Assembly (NCBI RefSeq): GCF_010726645.1
Contig: NZ_AP022563.1
Coordinates: forward strand, 2,790,001 to 2,854,000
Source: Mycolicibacterium duvalii
Lineage (GTDB): Bacteria; Actinomycetota; Actinomycetes; Mycobacteriales; Mycobacteriaceae
Direction: 5' to 3'
Length of the DNA stretch: 64,000 bases
In this document: positions 25,896-34,543 of the stretch, piece by piece
Layout: each line of letters opens with the position of its first letter
How positions within the stretch are numbered: position 1 is the first letter of the stretch
Notes under the pieces: generated by a model
Seen by the model: only the letters and a program-made list of their open reading frames with translations
Database searches by the model: none
What the model was told of the DNA's origin: nothing
Position numbers and translations under genes: made by a program

Positions 25896-26758
25896 CGCGA
25901 GCTCGCGAAACTTTCGGCGGCGGTGTCGCCGTCATCACCGGCGCCGCCGCCGGCATCGGTGCCGGTCTCGCCCGGCATGCCCACCGGCTCGGCATGACGG
26001 TGGTACTGGTCGACGTGGATGCCCAAGCCGCCGCCGCGCTGCGCGACGAGCTGCCCGGATCGATCGACGTGGTGTGCGATGTGCGCGACGCCGACGCGAT
26101 GGCAGCCCTGGCGGAGCGCGTCTACCGCGACGTCGGTTCGGTGCGGTTGCTGGTCAACAATGCGGGCGTGGAGCAGTTCGGCTATCTGTGGGACACCCCG
26201 GTGGCGAACTGGAACCGCGTGATGGACATCAACGTCAGCGGGGTGTTTCACGGGGTGCGCGCGTTCCTGCCGCGGATGATCGCCGCGCAGACCCGCGCGT
26301 GGGTGTGGAACCTGTCGTCGATCGGCGGGGTGGCGGTGGTCCCGCTACAGACCCCCTACATCGTCAGCAAGCACGCCGTGCTGGCGCTGACCGAATGTCT
26401 GCGTCTGGAAGTGGAATTGGCCGGTCACGCCGACCTGATTCAGGTGCAGGCCGTCCTGCCGGGCGCGGTGAAGTCGAACATCTTCGAAACCGCCGGCGGC
26501 GTCGACCCGGCCGCCGACGGCACCGACGTCGCCGCGGCCGAGTCGCAACGCGCGGCCATGCTCGACATCAAAGCCGATGCGATGGACCCGATCGAGGCCG
26601 CCGAGGTCGTGTTCGACCAGGCCGCCGACGGCGCGTTCTATCTGCTGACCCAGCCGGACTACGTCGGTTCGGCGATGGCCGAGCGTGCCGAGGTGCTGCG
26701 ATCCCGGACCCCGCCCCAGCTTCGCACCACGCGCCGGTTCGACCCGGCCGAGCACTGA
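25892..26758 (+). CDS. SDR family oxidoreductase
   Basis: A 288-residue short-chain dehydrogenase. TGAAAGIGAG is near residue 14, Asp at the end of strand 2 (LVDVDA) points to NAD(H), NNAG is near 88, and the catalytic Ser (NLSSIGG) and YIVSK pair are present. The start codon lies in the stop of the NTF2-like gene (ATGA). An esterase gene follows 10 bp after the stop. The enzyme probably oxidises a hydroxyl group on the island's substrate; a hydroxysteroid dehydrogenase is one option. Confidence 0.85.
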   Translation: MTRARETFGGGVAVITGAAAGIGAGLARHAHRLGMTVVLVDVDAQAAAALRDELPGSIDVVCDVRDADAMAALAERVYRDVGSVRLLVNNAGVEQFGYLWDTPVANWNRVMDINVSGVFHGVRAFLPRMIAAQTRAWVWNLSSIGGVAVVPLQTPYIVSKHAVLALTECLRLEVELAGHADLIQVQAVLPGAVKSNIFETAGGVDPAADGTDVAAAESQRAAMLDIKADAMDPIEAAEVVFDQAADGAFYLLTQPDYVGSAMAERAEVLRSRTPPQLRTTRRFDPAEH

Positions 26759-26768
26759 AGGCTTCCTG

Positions 26769-27722
26769 GTGACCCACCAGCCGGTGCTGGATCCCGACGC
26801 CGCGGCCCGCGTCGCGTCCTTCGGGCCGCAGGTCCCGATGCGTGAGCGTGGTCTGGAGGCGGTGCGCGATGCGATCGAGTCTGCCCCTCTCCCAGTGGAA
26901 ATGCCCGCGATGGCCGAGATCAGTGACATCCAGGTCGACGGATCCGGCGGACCGGTGCCGGTGCGGATCTACCGGCCCGATGCGCCGGACCGTCCCTCTG
27001 CGGTGATCGTTCATCTGCACGGCGGCGGTCTGGTGATGGGCTCCAACCGTTCCTTCGAACCCATGGCCAGGGCGTTGGCCGCAGCTAGCGGCGCCGTAGT
27101 CGTCGCCGTCGACTACCGGTTGGCGCCGGAGCACCCGCCGCCGGCCCAGTTCGACGACGCATGGGCGGTGACCACGTGGGTCGCCGCGGAGTCGGAAAGG
27201 CTCGGGTTCCGCCACGATCGAATAGTCGTCTGCGGTGACAGCGCCGGCGGGGCGCTGGCCGCCGCGGTTGCGCTCGCCGCGCGGGACGACGGCGGGCCGG
27301 ACCTGTTCGCACAGGTGCTGTTGTATCCCGGCCTGGACCGGGACATGGCGGCAGCGTCGGTACTGGCGAACCCGCAGGCGCCCATGCTGCTTCACGACGA
27401 CATCGTCTACCTGCACGAGCTCGCCGACCGAGGCGCGGATAACCTGCACGACGTCCGCCGCGTGCCCGCGTATGCCACCGACCTGAGCGGTTTGCCGCAG
27501 GCGATTGTCGTCACCGCCGAACTGGATCCCATCGCCGACTGGGGCGAACGGTACGCCGGCCGGCTCCGAGACGCCGGCGTGCAGACCACGCTCACCCGCT
27601 ATCCCGGTATCTACCACGGGTTTCTGATGCGTTCGGAGACCACCGCCCGCGGCCGGCTGGCGATGGCCGAAATCGGTGCCCTGCTACGGGCGAAGTTCGC
27701 CCACCCACTGCTTTTCCCCTGA
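26769..27722 (+). CDS. HSL-family alpha/beta hydrolase (esterase)
   Basis: A 317-residue family IV esterase: HLHGGGLVMG (oxyanion hole) near residue 85, the nucleophile in GDSAGGALAA, Asp in TAELDPIADWGE and His in YPGIYHGFLM. The YRLAPEHPPPAQ stretch between them is a family mark. The start is a GTG with GAAGG 7 nt upstream; a longer ATG reading at 26685 lies inside the upstream SDR gene. It is the second esterase of this class in the island, and either could open the ester made by a Baeyer-Villiger enzyme. Confidence 0.85.
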   Translation: MTHQPVLDPDAAARVASFGPQVPMRERGLEAVRDAIESAPLPVEMPAMAEISDIQVDGSGGPVPVRIYRPDAPDRPSAVIVHLHGGGLVMGSNRSFEPMARALAAASGAVVVAVDYRLAPEHPPPAQFDDAWAVTTWVAAESERLGFRHDRIVVCGDSAGGALAAAVALAARDDGGPDLFAQVLLYPGLDRDMAAASVLANPQAPMLLHDDIVYLHELADRGADNLHDVRRVPAYATDLSGLPQAIVVTAELDPIADWGERYAGRLRDAGVQTTLTRYPGIYHGFLMRSETTARGRLAMAEIGALLRAKFAHPLLFP

Positions 27723-27836
27723 CACCGACCAATCTCCCGATGGCCGGACATGCCCCGTCCCGACCGCGGTGGACGAAACCACAATCGAACACAACACCGG
27801 CGCAGCGGCGCCGTAATGAGAGAAGGAGTGCCAGTG

Positions 27837-28913
27837 ATGCTCACCGAGGAACGGCGCATGGAGCTGTCCGACGTCCTGCGTCCGGCGGCGCCGCCGCGCG
27901 AGGTCGACAACGTCTACACCGACGACCAACGGGACCGCCTGCTCGATGTGGTGCGCAGAGACGCGCCCTGGAGTCTGATCATCGCCCAGCACTTTGCGTC
28001 TCCCGAGGAGCTGATGGCGACCATGAGCGGGCAGTTCCCCGAGGGCTTCACCCCCACGCTGGACCTGTTCTTGACGCCGACGTTCCGCGGACATCTCGCC
28101 AACTACGGCACCGTCCTCTACCCCGAGCTGCACGACTGTTTCTATAACGCAGGCTTTTTGGAGGAAGCAAAGTCGTACTGGGGTGCGCAGTACGCCAAAC
28201 CGCAGATGATGCTGTTCAACATCAACGGGCCGTGCTGCAACCGCGACCCGGGTCATCTCGACTCCCCCAGCTTCCGCGGCGTGCGGTACGAGAACGCGCC
28301 GACCTGGCTGGTCAGCGTGATGGGCAAGTCCGGTCTGTTCACCGACTACCTGATCAAGATGGCCCAGGTGATCACCTGGTTCTCTCACGATGAGAGCAGC
28401 GGATTCACGTACTGGCCCGACGGCCCGCTCAAGGCCCCCAAGCGTGTCCAGCCGCCCGTGTACAACCGCGGCGTCGTGGTGCAGAACGAGATGATGGTGC
28501 ACCGCGGTGAGGCTAACGGGCCGCTGGACCAACAGGTTCCAGCCGGCCTGTCGTTCGACACTGTGTTCGCCGGTGACCCTGACTCTCGCGACCACTGGGT
28601 GCTGCGCAACGGTGATGACGTGATCGCCCGCCACCACACCGACGAGTTGCGGTTCCTCGTGCACTGGTCCGCCGAAGTGTATTCGGACTATGACGAGTTG
28701 AAGAAGAACATGGACCACACCGACGATCTGACCATCGATAAGGCCATCGACATGATGGTCGACGATCTGGCCACCAAGGGCATCAAACTCGACATCCCGA
28801 GCGCGCCCCTGCACGATCCGGCGTTCATCGGCGCGTTGAACGCCGCCTACGACCTCGGCGGTCCGGCGATCTACCCTGAGGAAGCGCCGCTCAGCGCGTT
28901 CCAGCTCACCTGA
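27837..28913 (+). CDS. unknown protein with an HxD...H motif (possible 2-oxoglutarate/Fe(II) oxygenase)
   Basis: A 358-residue soluble protein I do not recognise by name. It contains a possible facial-triad pattern: His140 and Asp142 (DPGHLDSPS) and His222 (MMVHRGEAN), 80 residues apart, in a setting of strands (QMMLFNIN before, GVVVQNE before the second His). That is the order found in phytanoyl-CoA/clavaminate-type oxygenases. A helical N-terminus and an acidic C-terminus (HTDDLTIDKAIDMMVDDLA) flank it. The ATG at 27837 has AGAAGGAG 8 nt upstream, which sets the start; a GTG one codon earlier is equally possible. It ends the plus-strand run and is convergent with the HNH gene. The oxygenase idea is inference from the motif only. 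Confidence 0.65.
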   Translation: MLTEERRMELSDVLRPAAPPREVDNVYTDDQRDRLLDVVRRDAPWSLIIAQHFASPEELMATMSGQFPEGFTPTLDLFLTPTFRGHLANYGTVLYPELHDCFYNAGFLEEAKSYWGAQYAKPQMMLFNINGPCCNRDPGHLDSPSFRGVRYENAPTWLVSVMGKSGLFTDYLIKMAQVITWFSHDESSGFTYWPDGPLKAPKRVQPPVYNRGVVVQNEMMVHRGEANGPLDQQVPAGLSFDTVFAGDPDSRDHWVLRNGDDVIARHHTDELRFLVHWSAEVYSDYDELKKNMDHTDDLTIDKAIDMMVDDLATKGIKLDIPSAPLHDPAFIGALNAAYDLGGPAIYPEEAPLSAFQLT

Positions 28914-28929
28914 ACGTCGGTGACCGCCG

Positions 28930-30426
28930 TCAGGCCGTGAGGCCGTCCGGTGGTGCGGGTCCGCCGGGCTCGCCGGGATCGTCTACGGGGAGTGCGGCGT
29001 CTGACTCAGAGTCGTCGATCGCCTCACCGCCAACGGATCTGGTGGTCGCCTCGGCGTTGTCGCTGAGCCATTCTGGTTCGGGTGGGCGCAGCAGGCGTTC
29101 GGGGCGGTGGTAGTTGTTGAGCCGGGCCTGCCCGGTGTCCAGATGGGGTGGGGGGATCCATTCGACGTCGCCGCCGGTGATGCGCGTGGTCCAGCCGTTG
29201 GTGTCGACGCTGCGGTTGTCGGGTGGGCAGGCCAGGGCGAGTTCGTCGACGTTGGTGTTGCCGCCGCGGCACCAGTCGGTGTCGTGGTGGACTTGGCAGC
29301 CGTAGGCGCCGATGGTGCAGCCGGGTTTGGTGCAGCCGCCGTCGCGGGCGATGAGCATGATCCGCTGGGCCGGGGACGCGGTGCGTCTAGTGCGGAACAG
29401 GTCCAGTGCGGAGCCGGTGGCGCGGTCGAACACCGCCAAATAGTGGTGGGCGTGGGAAGCTAGCCGGAGCACCTCGGCGATCGGCAACACGGTGCCGGCG
29501 CCGGTGGTGCCGATCCCGGCCCGGGATTCGAGATCTTGCAGCGTGGTGCGGATGATGACCGACACCGGAAGCCCGTTGAGGTGGCCGAGTTCACCGCTCA
29601 TCAGCACGATGCGTCCGGCGGCGACCATCGCGTCGTGTTGGCGTTGGGCCAGGCTGCGGTGGTCGTTGTCGATCTGGGCTTGGGTCGGCGTGCCGGAGGT
29701 GCAGGGTTGGGGGTCGTCGGGGTTGCACATCCCGGGTGCGGCGTATTTGGCGAAAATGACTTCCCACACCGCGCGGGCTTCGGGGGTCCACTCGGCGGTG
29801 ACCGAAGTCGTTCCGTCGTCGCGCTGCTTGCCCATCGACACCCCGCGTTTGCGGGCGCGTTCGGTGTCGTCGGGTTCGGGCCCGTCCTGGTCGAGCAGGA
29901 ACAGGGTGAGCGCGGCGGCATCCTGGAGTTCTTTGGGCCCGGCCCCGACCGCGTTGCGCACCAGGTCGAGCTCGAACTTCTCGCGGGTGGTGGTGTCGAC
30001 GAAGCCGGGCAGCTTGTTGATGGCTTTGCGGATCACCTCGACGTGTTCGTCGTTGATCAGGCCGTGGGCCTGGGCGGCGGCGGTGGCAGGCAGCGCCGGC
30101 GGCAGCGCCGGCCCAGTGATCGGCTGGCGCGGCGCGAGCAGCGCGGCCTCGGTCAGCCGGCGGCCGGCCTCGCCGCGCGAGATGCGCCAGCGCACCGAGA
30201 GCACTTCTTTCCACGATTTGGCGCCCATCTGCTGCGGGGTGGTCTCGGTCTGCAACCGGCCCAGCAGCCGGTGACGGACCGCGGGCAGCTGACACCCCAG
30301 GGTCTCCAACTCGTCGAGCGCGGCCACCAGTTCCGGCCGGGTCAGCAGGTCCAGATCGCAGGCGGCGAGCGCGTCCACGGCGGCGCGTACCGCCGAAACC
30401 GCCTCCCGCACAGCCACACCCGACAT
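28930..30426 (-). CDS. 13E12-type DUF222/HNH endonuclease domain protein
   Basis: A 498-residue member of the mycobacterial 13E12 repeat family. The N-terminal DUF222 helical domain spans about 15-330 (DLLTRPELVAALDELETL, SWKEVLSVRWRISRGEAGRRL). The C-terminal HNH nuclease module has CTKPGC, VHHDTDWCRGGNTNVDELALACPPDN, the His-His and Asn positions and zinc-binding cysteines. Such multi-copy genes are known to be DNA-damage induced in mycobacteria, and a LexA-like box is seen at 30430-30445. The start at 30426 is just downstream of that box; an ATG at 30441 would lie within it. The tail after residue 450 is acidic and low in complexity. It sits between catabolic genes and looks unrelated to their pathway. 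Confidence 0.88.
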   Translation of the reverse strand: MSGVAVREAVSAVRAAVDALAACDLDLLTRPELVAALDELETLGCQLPAVRHRLLGRLQTETTPQQMGAKSWKEVLSVRWRISRGEAGRRLTEAALLAPRQPITGPALPPALPATAAAQAHGLINDEHVEVIRKAINKLPGFVDTTTREKFELDLVRNAVGAGPKELQDAAALTLFLLDQDGPEPDDTERARKRGVSMGKQRDDGTTSVTAEWTPEARAVWEVIFAKYAAPGMCNPDDPQPCTSGTPTQAQIDNDHRSLAQRQHDAMVAAGRIVLMSGELGHLNGLPVSVIIRTTLQDLESRAGIGTTGAGTVLPIAEVLRLASHAHHYLAVFDRATGSALDLFRTRRTASPAQRIMLIARDGGCTKPGCTIGAYGCQVHHDTDWCRGGNTNVDELALACPPDNRSVDTNGWTTRITGGDVEWIPPPHLDTGQARLNNYHRPERLLRPPEPEWLSDNAEATTRSVGGEAIDDSESDAALPVDDPGEPGGPAPPDGLTA

Positions 30427-30429
30427 GAC

Positions 30430-30445
30430 TCGAACATACATTCGG
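30430..30445. promoter_or_regulatory. SOS (LexA) box candidate
   Basis: The 16 bases from 30430 to 30445 read TCGAACATACATTCGG. The mycobacterial SOS box is TCGAAC, four bases, GTTCGA; this site matches the left half 6/6 and the right half 4/6, and it lies 4 bp upstream of the HNH gene start. Several 13E12-family genes of M. tuberculosis are known LexA targets, which supports the reading. Confidence 0.6.
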
Positions 30446-30505
30446 CCCCCGACAAAAACGGGGTCCTCTACCCCGGTGCGGCCGAACCCATCTCGTCGCC
30501 GTCGA

Positions 30506-30769
30506 CTAGGTGTCCGACAGGACCCGCAGATCCCCGCGCGACACCGCGGATTCGATGGCGTCACGCACGTTGGTACACCCCCGCAGGAACGTGTCACCGG
30601 CCCGCGCCGCAGCTCGGCGCTCCTCGCAGCGCGCCGCGGCCGCGGCATCCCACTGCACGCTCGTCTGCTCCCAACTGCTCTTGCGCACCAGCACGCGCGC
30701 CCCGCACGTCCGGCATTCGACCGGTTGCATGGGCGCATCGGCGAGCCGGTTGTCGGGGCGCACGGTCAC
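30506..30769 (-). CDS. small zinc-ribbon/ferredoxin-like partner of the KshA homologue
   Basis: An 87-residue protein whose GTG start overlaps the stop of the Rieske oxygenase gene (GTGA), so it is made together with it. It has CRTCGARVLVRKSSWEQTSVQW, with a CxxC pair near residues 20-23, and later cysteines in AARCEERRA and LRGCTNVRDAIE, so a metal site with four cysteines is possible. A similar small reading frame often accompanies KshA-type genes in mycobacteria (recollection, not checked). I do not know its role; electron transfer or a structural subunit of the oxygenase are possible. A longer ATG reading at 30835 lies within the oxygenase gene and is not preferred. Confidence 0.6.
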   Translation of the reverse strand: MTVRPDNRLADAPMQPVECRTCGARVLVRKSSWEQTSVQWDAAAAARCEERRAAARAGDTFLRGCTNVRDAIESAVSRGDLRVLSDT

Positions 30770-31923
30770 TTGTTCACACCCACCAGCCTCGGTAGCCGGC
30801 CGGCCGCCAGGTTGGCCTCCACCTCCTTCAGCCACGCCTCACGGGGGCGGGTGGTGTCGATCTCGAACTCGAAGCGGTCCACCATGTCCGGCGTGACTTC
30901 GGCGGCGTCGACGTAGAACTGTTCGTACCACCGGCGCAGCTGGTAGACGGGCCCGTCCTCCTCGCACAGCAGCGGGTTGTCGATGCGCGCCTTGCGCCGC
31001 CAGATCGCCACGTCCTGCTCGAAGCCCATCTTGACGAAATCGCCGAGTGCGATCGCCATCTGCATCGCGGCGTCCTCGGGCAGCGCATCGGACTTCTGCA
31101 CGGTGATGCCGTATTGCAGCACAAAGGATTCGGCGTCGATCGGATAATGACAGTTCAGCAACACGGTCCGCTGGTCGCCGTGCTCGTAGTGGTAGGTCAG
31201 GTCGTCGATCATGAAAGACGGGCCGTAGTAGGACGCCACGGAAGTGGTGCCGAGGATCTTGGCCCCCTCCCCGCCGCCGAGGTCGGGGCGCGCGTCGCTG
31301 GTGTAGTACTGCGTGGCGACGTGACCCTCGAAGACGTTCTTGAAGCCGGTGGGCAGTCCGCCGTGGATGTAGAAGAAGTGCGCCATGTCGACGACGTTGT
31401 CGATGATCTCGCGGCAGTTGGTGTGCACCACGGTGCTGTACCAGTGCCAGTCGGTCCAGGAGTCGCCGCCGACGCCCTCGATCCGGGGGATCGTCACGTC
31501 GGCCGGCGGGGCCTTCTTCTCCGGGTCGTTCCAGACGAACAGCATGCCGTCCTGCTCCATGGTCGGCCACGTCGCGGTGCGCGCGAGCTTGGGCACCCGC
31601 CGGCTGTACGGGATCTGTTTGCAGCGGCCATCCCCACCCCACCGCCAGTCGTGGAACGGGCATGCGATCTCATTGCCCTTGACTTCGCCGTCGGACAGGT
31701 CGCCACCCATGTGCCGGCAGTACGCATCGAGAACGTTGATCGTGCCGTCCTCAGCGCGGAAGACCACCAGCTTTCCGCCGAAAGCTTCGATGGCGTGCGG
31801 CTTTCCGTCACCCAGATCCCGCGTCAAGCCCAGGCAGTGCCAGCCGCGCGCATATCTCGCCGGAGCGGCCTGCGCCTCGATCTGGCGGACGTCTGTGGGG
31901 CTGTCGGACTGGAACGAGGTCAT
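30766..31923 (-). CDS. kshA: KshA-like Rieske oxygenase (3-ketosteroid 9alpha-hydroxylase oxygenase)
   Basis: A 385-residue terminal oxygenase. The Rieske [2Fe-2S] ligands are Cys69 and His71 (CRHMGG) and Cys88 and His91 (CPFHDWRW). The mononuclear iron site is DNVVDMAHFFYIHG with Asp179, His182 and His187, plus Asp304 (FEQDVAIW); these numbers agree with KshA of M. tuberculosis as I recall them. KshA hydroxylates C9 of a Delta4-3-ketosteroid; with KstD action the B-ring then opens. Electrons would come from the KshB homologue at 6400. It is divergent from a KstD-like gene and translationally coupled to an 87-residue protein. It is an extra kshA-type copy and may prefer another steroid. Confidence 0.85.
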   Translation of the reverse strand: MTSFQSDSPTDVRQIEAQAAPARYARGWHCLGLTRDLGDGKPHAIEAFGGKLVVFRAEDGTINVLDAYCRHMGGDLSDGEVKGNEIACPFHDWRWGGDGRCKQIPYSRRVPKLARTATWPTMEQDGMLFVWNDPEKKAPPADVTIPRIEGVGGDSWTDWHWYSTVVHTNCREIIDNVVDMAHFFYIHGGLPTGFKNVFEGHVATQYYTSDARPDLGGGEGAKILGTTSVASYYGPSFMIDDLTYHYEHGDQRTVLLNCHYPIDAESFVLQYGITVQKSDALPEDAAMQMAIALGDFVKMGFEQDVAIWRRKARIDNPLLCEEDGPVYQLRRWYEQFYVDAAEVTPDMVDRFEFEIDTTRPREAWLKEVEANLAAGRLPRLVGVNK

Positions 31924-32060
31924 CGCCTGCCATCCTCACGTGGTTGCTTGCCGGCGGAGAAACATGTTGTAGCACCGCTCCCGGGCCCGCGGACCCCAGC
32001 TGTTCCACTGACCGGGCAGCACTGGGGACGCGCCCAGCCCCTGCACTGCAGAATCTCCCG

Positions 32061-33737
32061 GTGACGACTCCGCAGAACATCTCCGTCGATCTCCTGGTCG
32101 TCGGCTCGGGCACCGGTCTGGCCGCCGCGCTGGCAGCGCACGAACTCGGTCTTTCGGTGCTGGTCGTGGAGAAGACGTCTCTCGTCGGTGGTTCGCTGGC
32201 CCGCTCCGGGGGCGCCTTCTGGATGCCGGGCAACTCCATCCTCACCGCGGCAGGGTCCAGCGATACCCAGGACTACGGTCGCACCTACCTCGATGCCGTG
32301 GTCGACGGCGACGCGCCCATCGAGCGGGCCCACGCGTTCGTCGAACACGGGCCCGCCACCATCGAGATGCTGTGCCGGACCACGCCGATGAAGTTCCAGT
32401 GGGCCAAAGGCTATTCGGATTACCACCCCGAAGCACCCGGCGGCAGCGCGGTCGGCCGCACCTGCGAGTGCCGCCCGTTCGACACCGCGGTCTTGGGTGA
32501 CGCGCTGGCCCGGCTGCGCCCCGGTGTCATGGAGTCCGATTTCCCGATGCCGGTGACAGGTGCCGACTACCGGTGGCTGAACCTGATGGTCCGGGTGCCG
32601 CGAAAGTCCTGGCCGCGCATCCTGCTGCGCGCGGCGCAGGGCATCGGTGGCCTGGCGATGCGCCGCCGTTACGCCGCCGGCGGCCAGGCCCTGGCCGCGG
32701 GACTGTTCGCCGGGGTGCTGGACGCGCGCATACCGGTGTGGACCGACGCTCCGGTCGTCGACCTGCTCACCGAAGAGGGACGGGTGACCGGCGCGATCGT
32801 CGCTCGAGACGGTGTGAAGACCCAGATTTCGGCACGGCGCGGCGTGGTGCTGGCGGCCGGTGGCTTCGATCACCTGATGAGCTGGCGGCACAAGTTCCAG
32901 TCCGAACGTCTCGGCGAGCATCTGAGCCTCGGCGGCGAGGGCAACACCGGCGATGGCATTCGCCTCGGGCAGGATCTGGGTGCGGACACCGCCCTGATGG
33001 ACCAAGCCTGGTGGTTTCCGGCTTTCGCGCCGCTGCCCGGCGGGGAACCCACCGTGATGCTGGCCGAGAGGTCGCTTCCCGGCTGCCTGCTGGTCGAGCA
33101 GACCGGGCAGCGTTTCATCAACGAGGCGACCGATTACATGACCTTCGGTCAGGAACTGCTGCGCCGCGAGCAGGCCGGCGACCCGGTCGAGGCCATGTGG
33201 ATGGTGTTCGACCAGCGCTACCGCAACAGTTATCTGATGGCGGCGGAACTGTTTCCGCGGATGCCGATTCCGCAGTCATGGTATGACGCCGGCATCGCCC
33301 ACCGCAGCGATGATCTTGACGGTCTGGCGGCGCGCATCGGTGCGTCGCCACAGACTCTCCTGGCCACGATCAGTCGCTTCAACGACCTGGCTAGATCCGG
33401 AGTCGACGACGACTTCGGCCGCGGGGCCAGTGCCTACGACCGCTACTACGGCGACCCGACCGTCACCCCCAACCCGAACCTGCGTCCACTGGAGAAAGGC
33501 CCCTACTACGCGGTGCAGGTGGTGCTGAGCGACCTCGGCACCTGCGGCGGTCTGCGCGCGGACACCCGGGGCCGGGTCCTGCGCGAGGACGGCCCGCCGA
33601 TCGAAGGTCTGTACGCGATCGGCAACACCGCGGCCAATGCTTTCGGCAAGTCGTACCCCGGAGCGGGCGCGACCATCGGACAGGGTTTCGTGTTCGGCTA
33701 TATCGCTGCCCGGCATGCCGCCGGCAGACTCCCCTAA
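32061..33737 (+). CDS. 3-ketosteroid dehydrogenase (KstD-like flavoprotein)
   Basis: A 558-residue FAD enzyme with GSGTGLAAA at about 15-23, EKTSLVGGS and the SGGAFWMPGN loop of KstD proteins. Near the end GPYYAVQVVLSDLGTCGG (480-497) matches the KstD catalytic region, with a Tyr at 482/483 and the downstream Gly; YAIGNTAANAFGKSYPGAGATIGQG closes the FAD site. It is the best KstD candidate in the window by length and motif. The GTG at 32061 lacks a strong ribosome site, and the 137 bp to the divergent kshA gene hold both promoters. Expected reaction: 1,2- or 4,5-dehydrogenation of a 3-ketosteroid ring. Its end overlaps the PadR gene by 4 nt. Confidence 0.83.
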   Translation: MTTPQNISVDLLVVGSGTGLAAALAAHELGLSVLVVEKTSLVGGSLARSGGAFWMPGNSILTAAGSSDTQDYGRTYLDAVVDGDAPIERAHAFVEHGPATIEMLCRTTPMKFQWAKGYSDYHPEAPGGSAVGRTCECRPFDTAVLGDALARLRPGVMESDFPMPVTGADYRWLNLMVRVPRKSWPRILLRAAQGIGGLAMRRRYAAGGQALAAGLFAGVLDARIPVWTDAPVVDLLTEEGRVTGAIVARDGVKTQISARRGVVLAAGGFDHLMSWRHKFQSERLGEHLSLGGEGNTGDGIRLGQDLGADTALMDQAWWFPAFAPLPGGEPTVMLAERSLPGCLLVEQTGQRFINEATDYMTFGQELLRREQAGDPVEAMWMVFDQRYRNSYLMAAELFPRMPIPQSWYDAGIAHRSDDLDGLAARIGASPQTLLATISRFNDLARSGVDDDFGRGASAYDRYYGDPTVTPNPNLRPLEKGPYYAVQVVLSDLGTCGGLRADTRGRVLREDGPPIEGLYAIGNTAANAFGKSYPGAGATIGQGFVFGYIAARHAAGRLP

Positions 33738-34411
33738 CCCGTGGAGTCCGACGAATCCTCGGCGGCGATGCGCCGCTCGACCTCGTGCCAGTACTCCGGC
33801 ATCGGAAATTGCACGCCCTCGGGCCCGGTCTCGCCGAACGCCTCCTCGACGGCGTCGAGCTCTTTGATCATCTGCAGCGCGAGATCGCGTTCGGCGGCGT
33901 AGTACTGCTCCGACCACCGCAGCGCCAGGCGCGCATACGACCACGAGGGTTGCTCGGCGGTCCACCGCACCTCGGTGGCTGCAGCGCGCTGCAACTGCTC
34001 TGCGTATGCCGCGTGCTCAGTGAGGATTTCCCGGAGGCGGCCCGGCTGGAGCAGGTGACCGAGCATCACCCGCAGCAGCGGATTGTGTTTGAGCGTCGGC
34101 GGTTCCACCGGCTCCTCGTTGGCCCAGCGGGTCACGGCCGCCATGCCCTTCTCGGTGAGCTTGTACATTCTGCGGTTGCGGATACCGGCGTCGACGCGCG
34201 AACTGACGAGCTCCAGCCGCTCCAACCGCTTGAGCTCGGAATAGATCTGACTGTAGGCCGGGCTCGAATAGAAGAATCGGATCGCCCAGTTGATCCACTT
34301 CTTGATGTCGTAACCCGACAGTTCCTCGCCGCCGGAAAGCATGCCGAGCAACGCCCACCCCGTGGGTGAGACATTGAGCTCCCGGGGAGCCTGCTCGGCG
34401 CTTTCCGTCAC
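33734..34411 (-). CDS. PadR family transcriptional regulator
   Basis: A 225-residue regulator with the PadR winged helix (GWALLGMLSGGEELSGYDIKKWI, then SQIYSELKRLERLELVSSRV, about residues 17-95) and a long helical C-terminal domain of the Vir_act_alpha_C type (residues 105-200) that dimerises. PadR proteins repress phenolic-acid or drug-efflux genes. Here the gene lies between two KstD-like genes, convergent with one and divergent from the other, so local control of the kstD-type genes is likely. I see no clear PadR ATGT/ACAT dyad in the 132 bp upstream. Confidence 0.88.
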   Translation of the reverse strand: MTESAEQAPRELNVSPTGWALLGMLSGGEELSGYDIKKWINWAIRFFYSSPAYSQIYSELKRLERLELVSSRVDAGIRNRRMYKLTEKGMAAVTRWANEEPVEPPTLKHNPLLRVMLGHLLQPGRLREILTEHAAYAEQLQRAAATEVRWTAEQPSWSYARLALRWSEQYYAAERDLALQMIKELDAVEEAFGETGPEGVQFPMPEYWHEVERRIAAEDSSDSTG

Positions 34412-34543
34412 CGGCCAAGGCTAGCAACGCCGGTCACCGCCCGTCTCGCCACTACCGCTGACCGGGAACCGTCGTTGCGCTCGACGAGCCCGATGACGGA
34501 CAGTAACCGCGAGAACTGCACCGACGTCGACTGCAGGAGGGCG

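Noticed and set aside
29536..30795. 419-codon frame opposite the 13E12/HNH gene
   Set aside because: Low-complexity Gly/Arg/Gln translation and no domain, whereas the minus strand has the full DUF222-HNH layout.
31961..31968. Short palindrome AACATGTT between kshA and the KstD-like gene, considered as a KstR operator
   Set aside because: It lacks the wider KstR consensus halves and is only 8 bp, so it could be chance.
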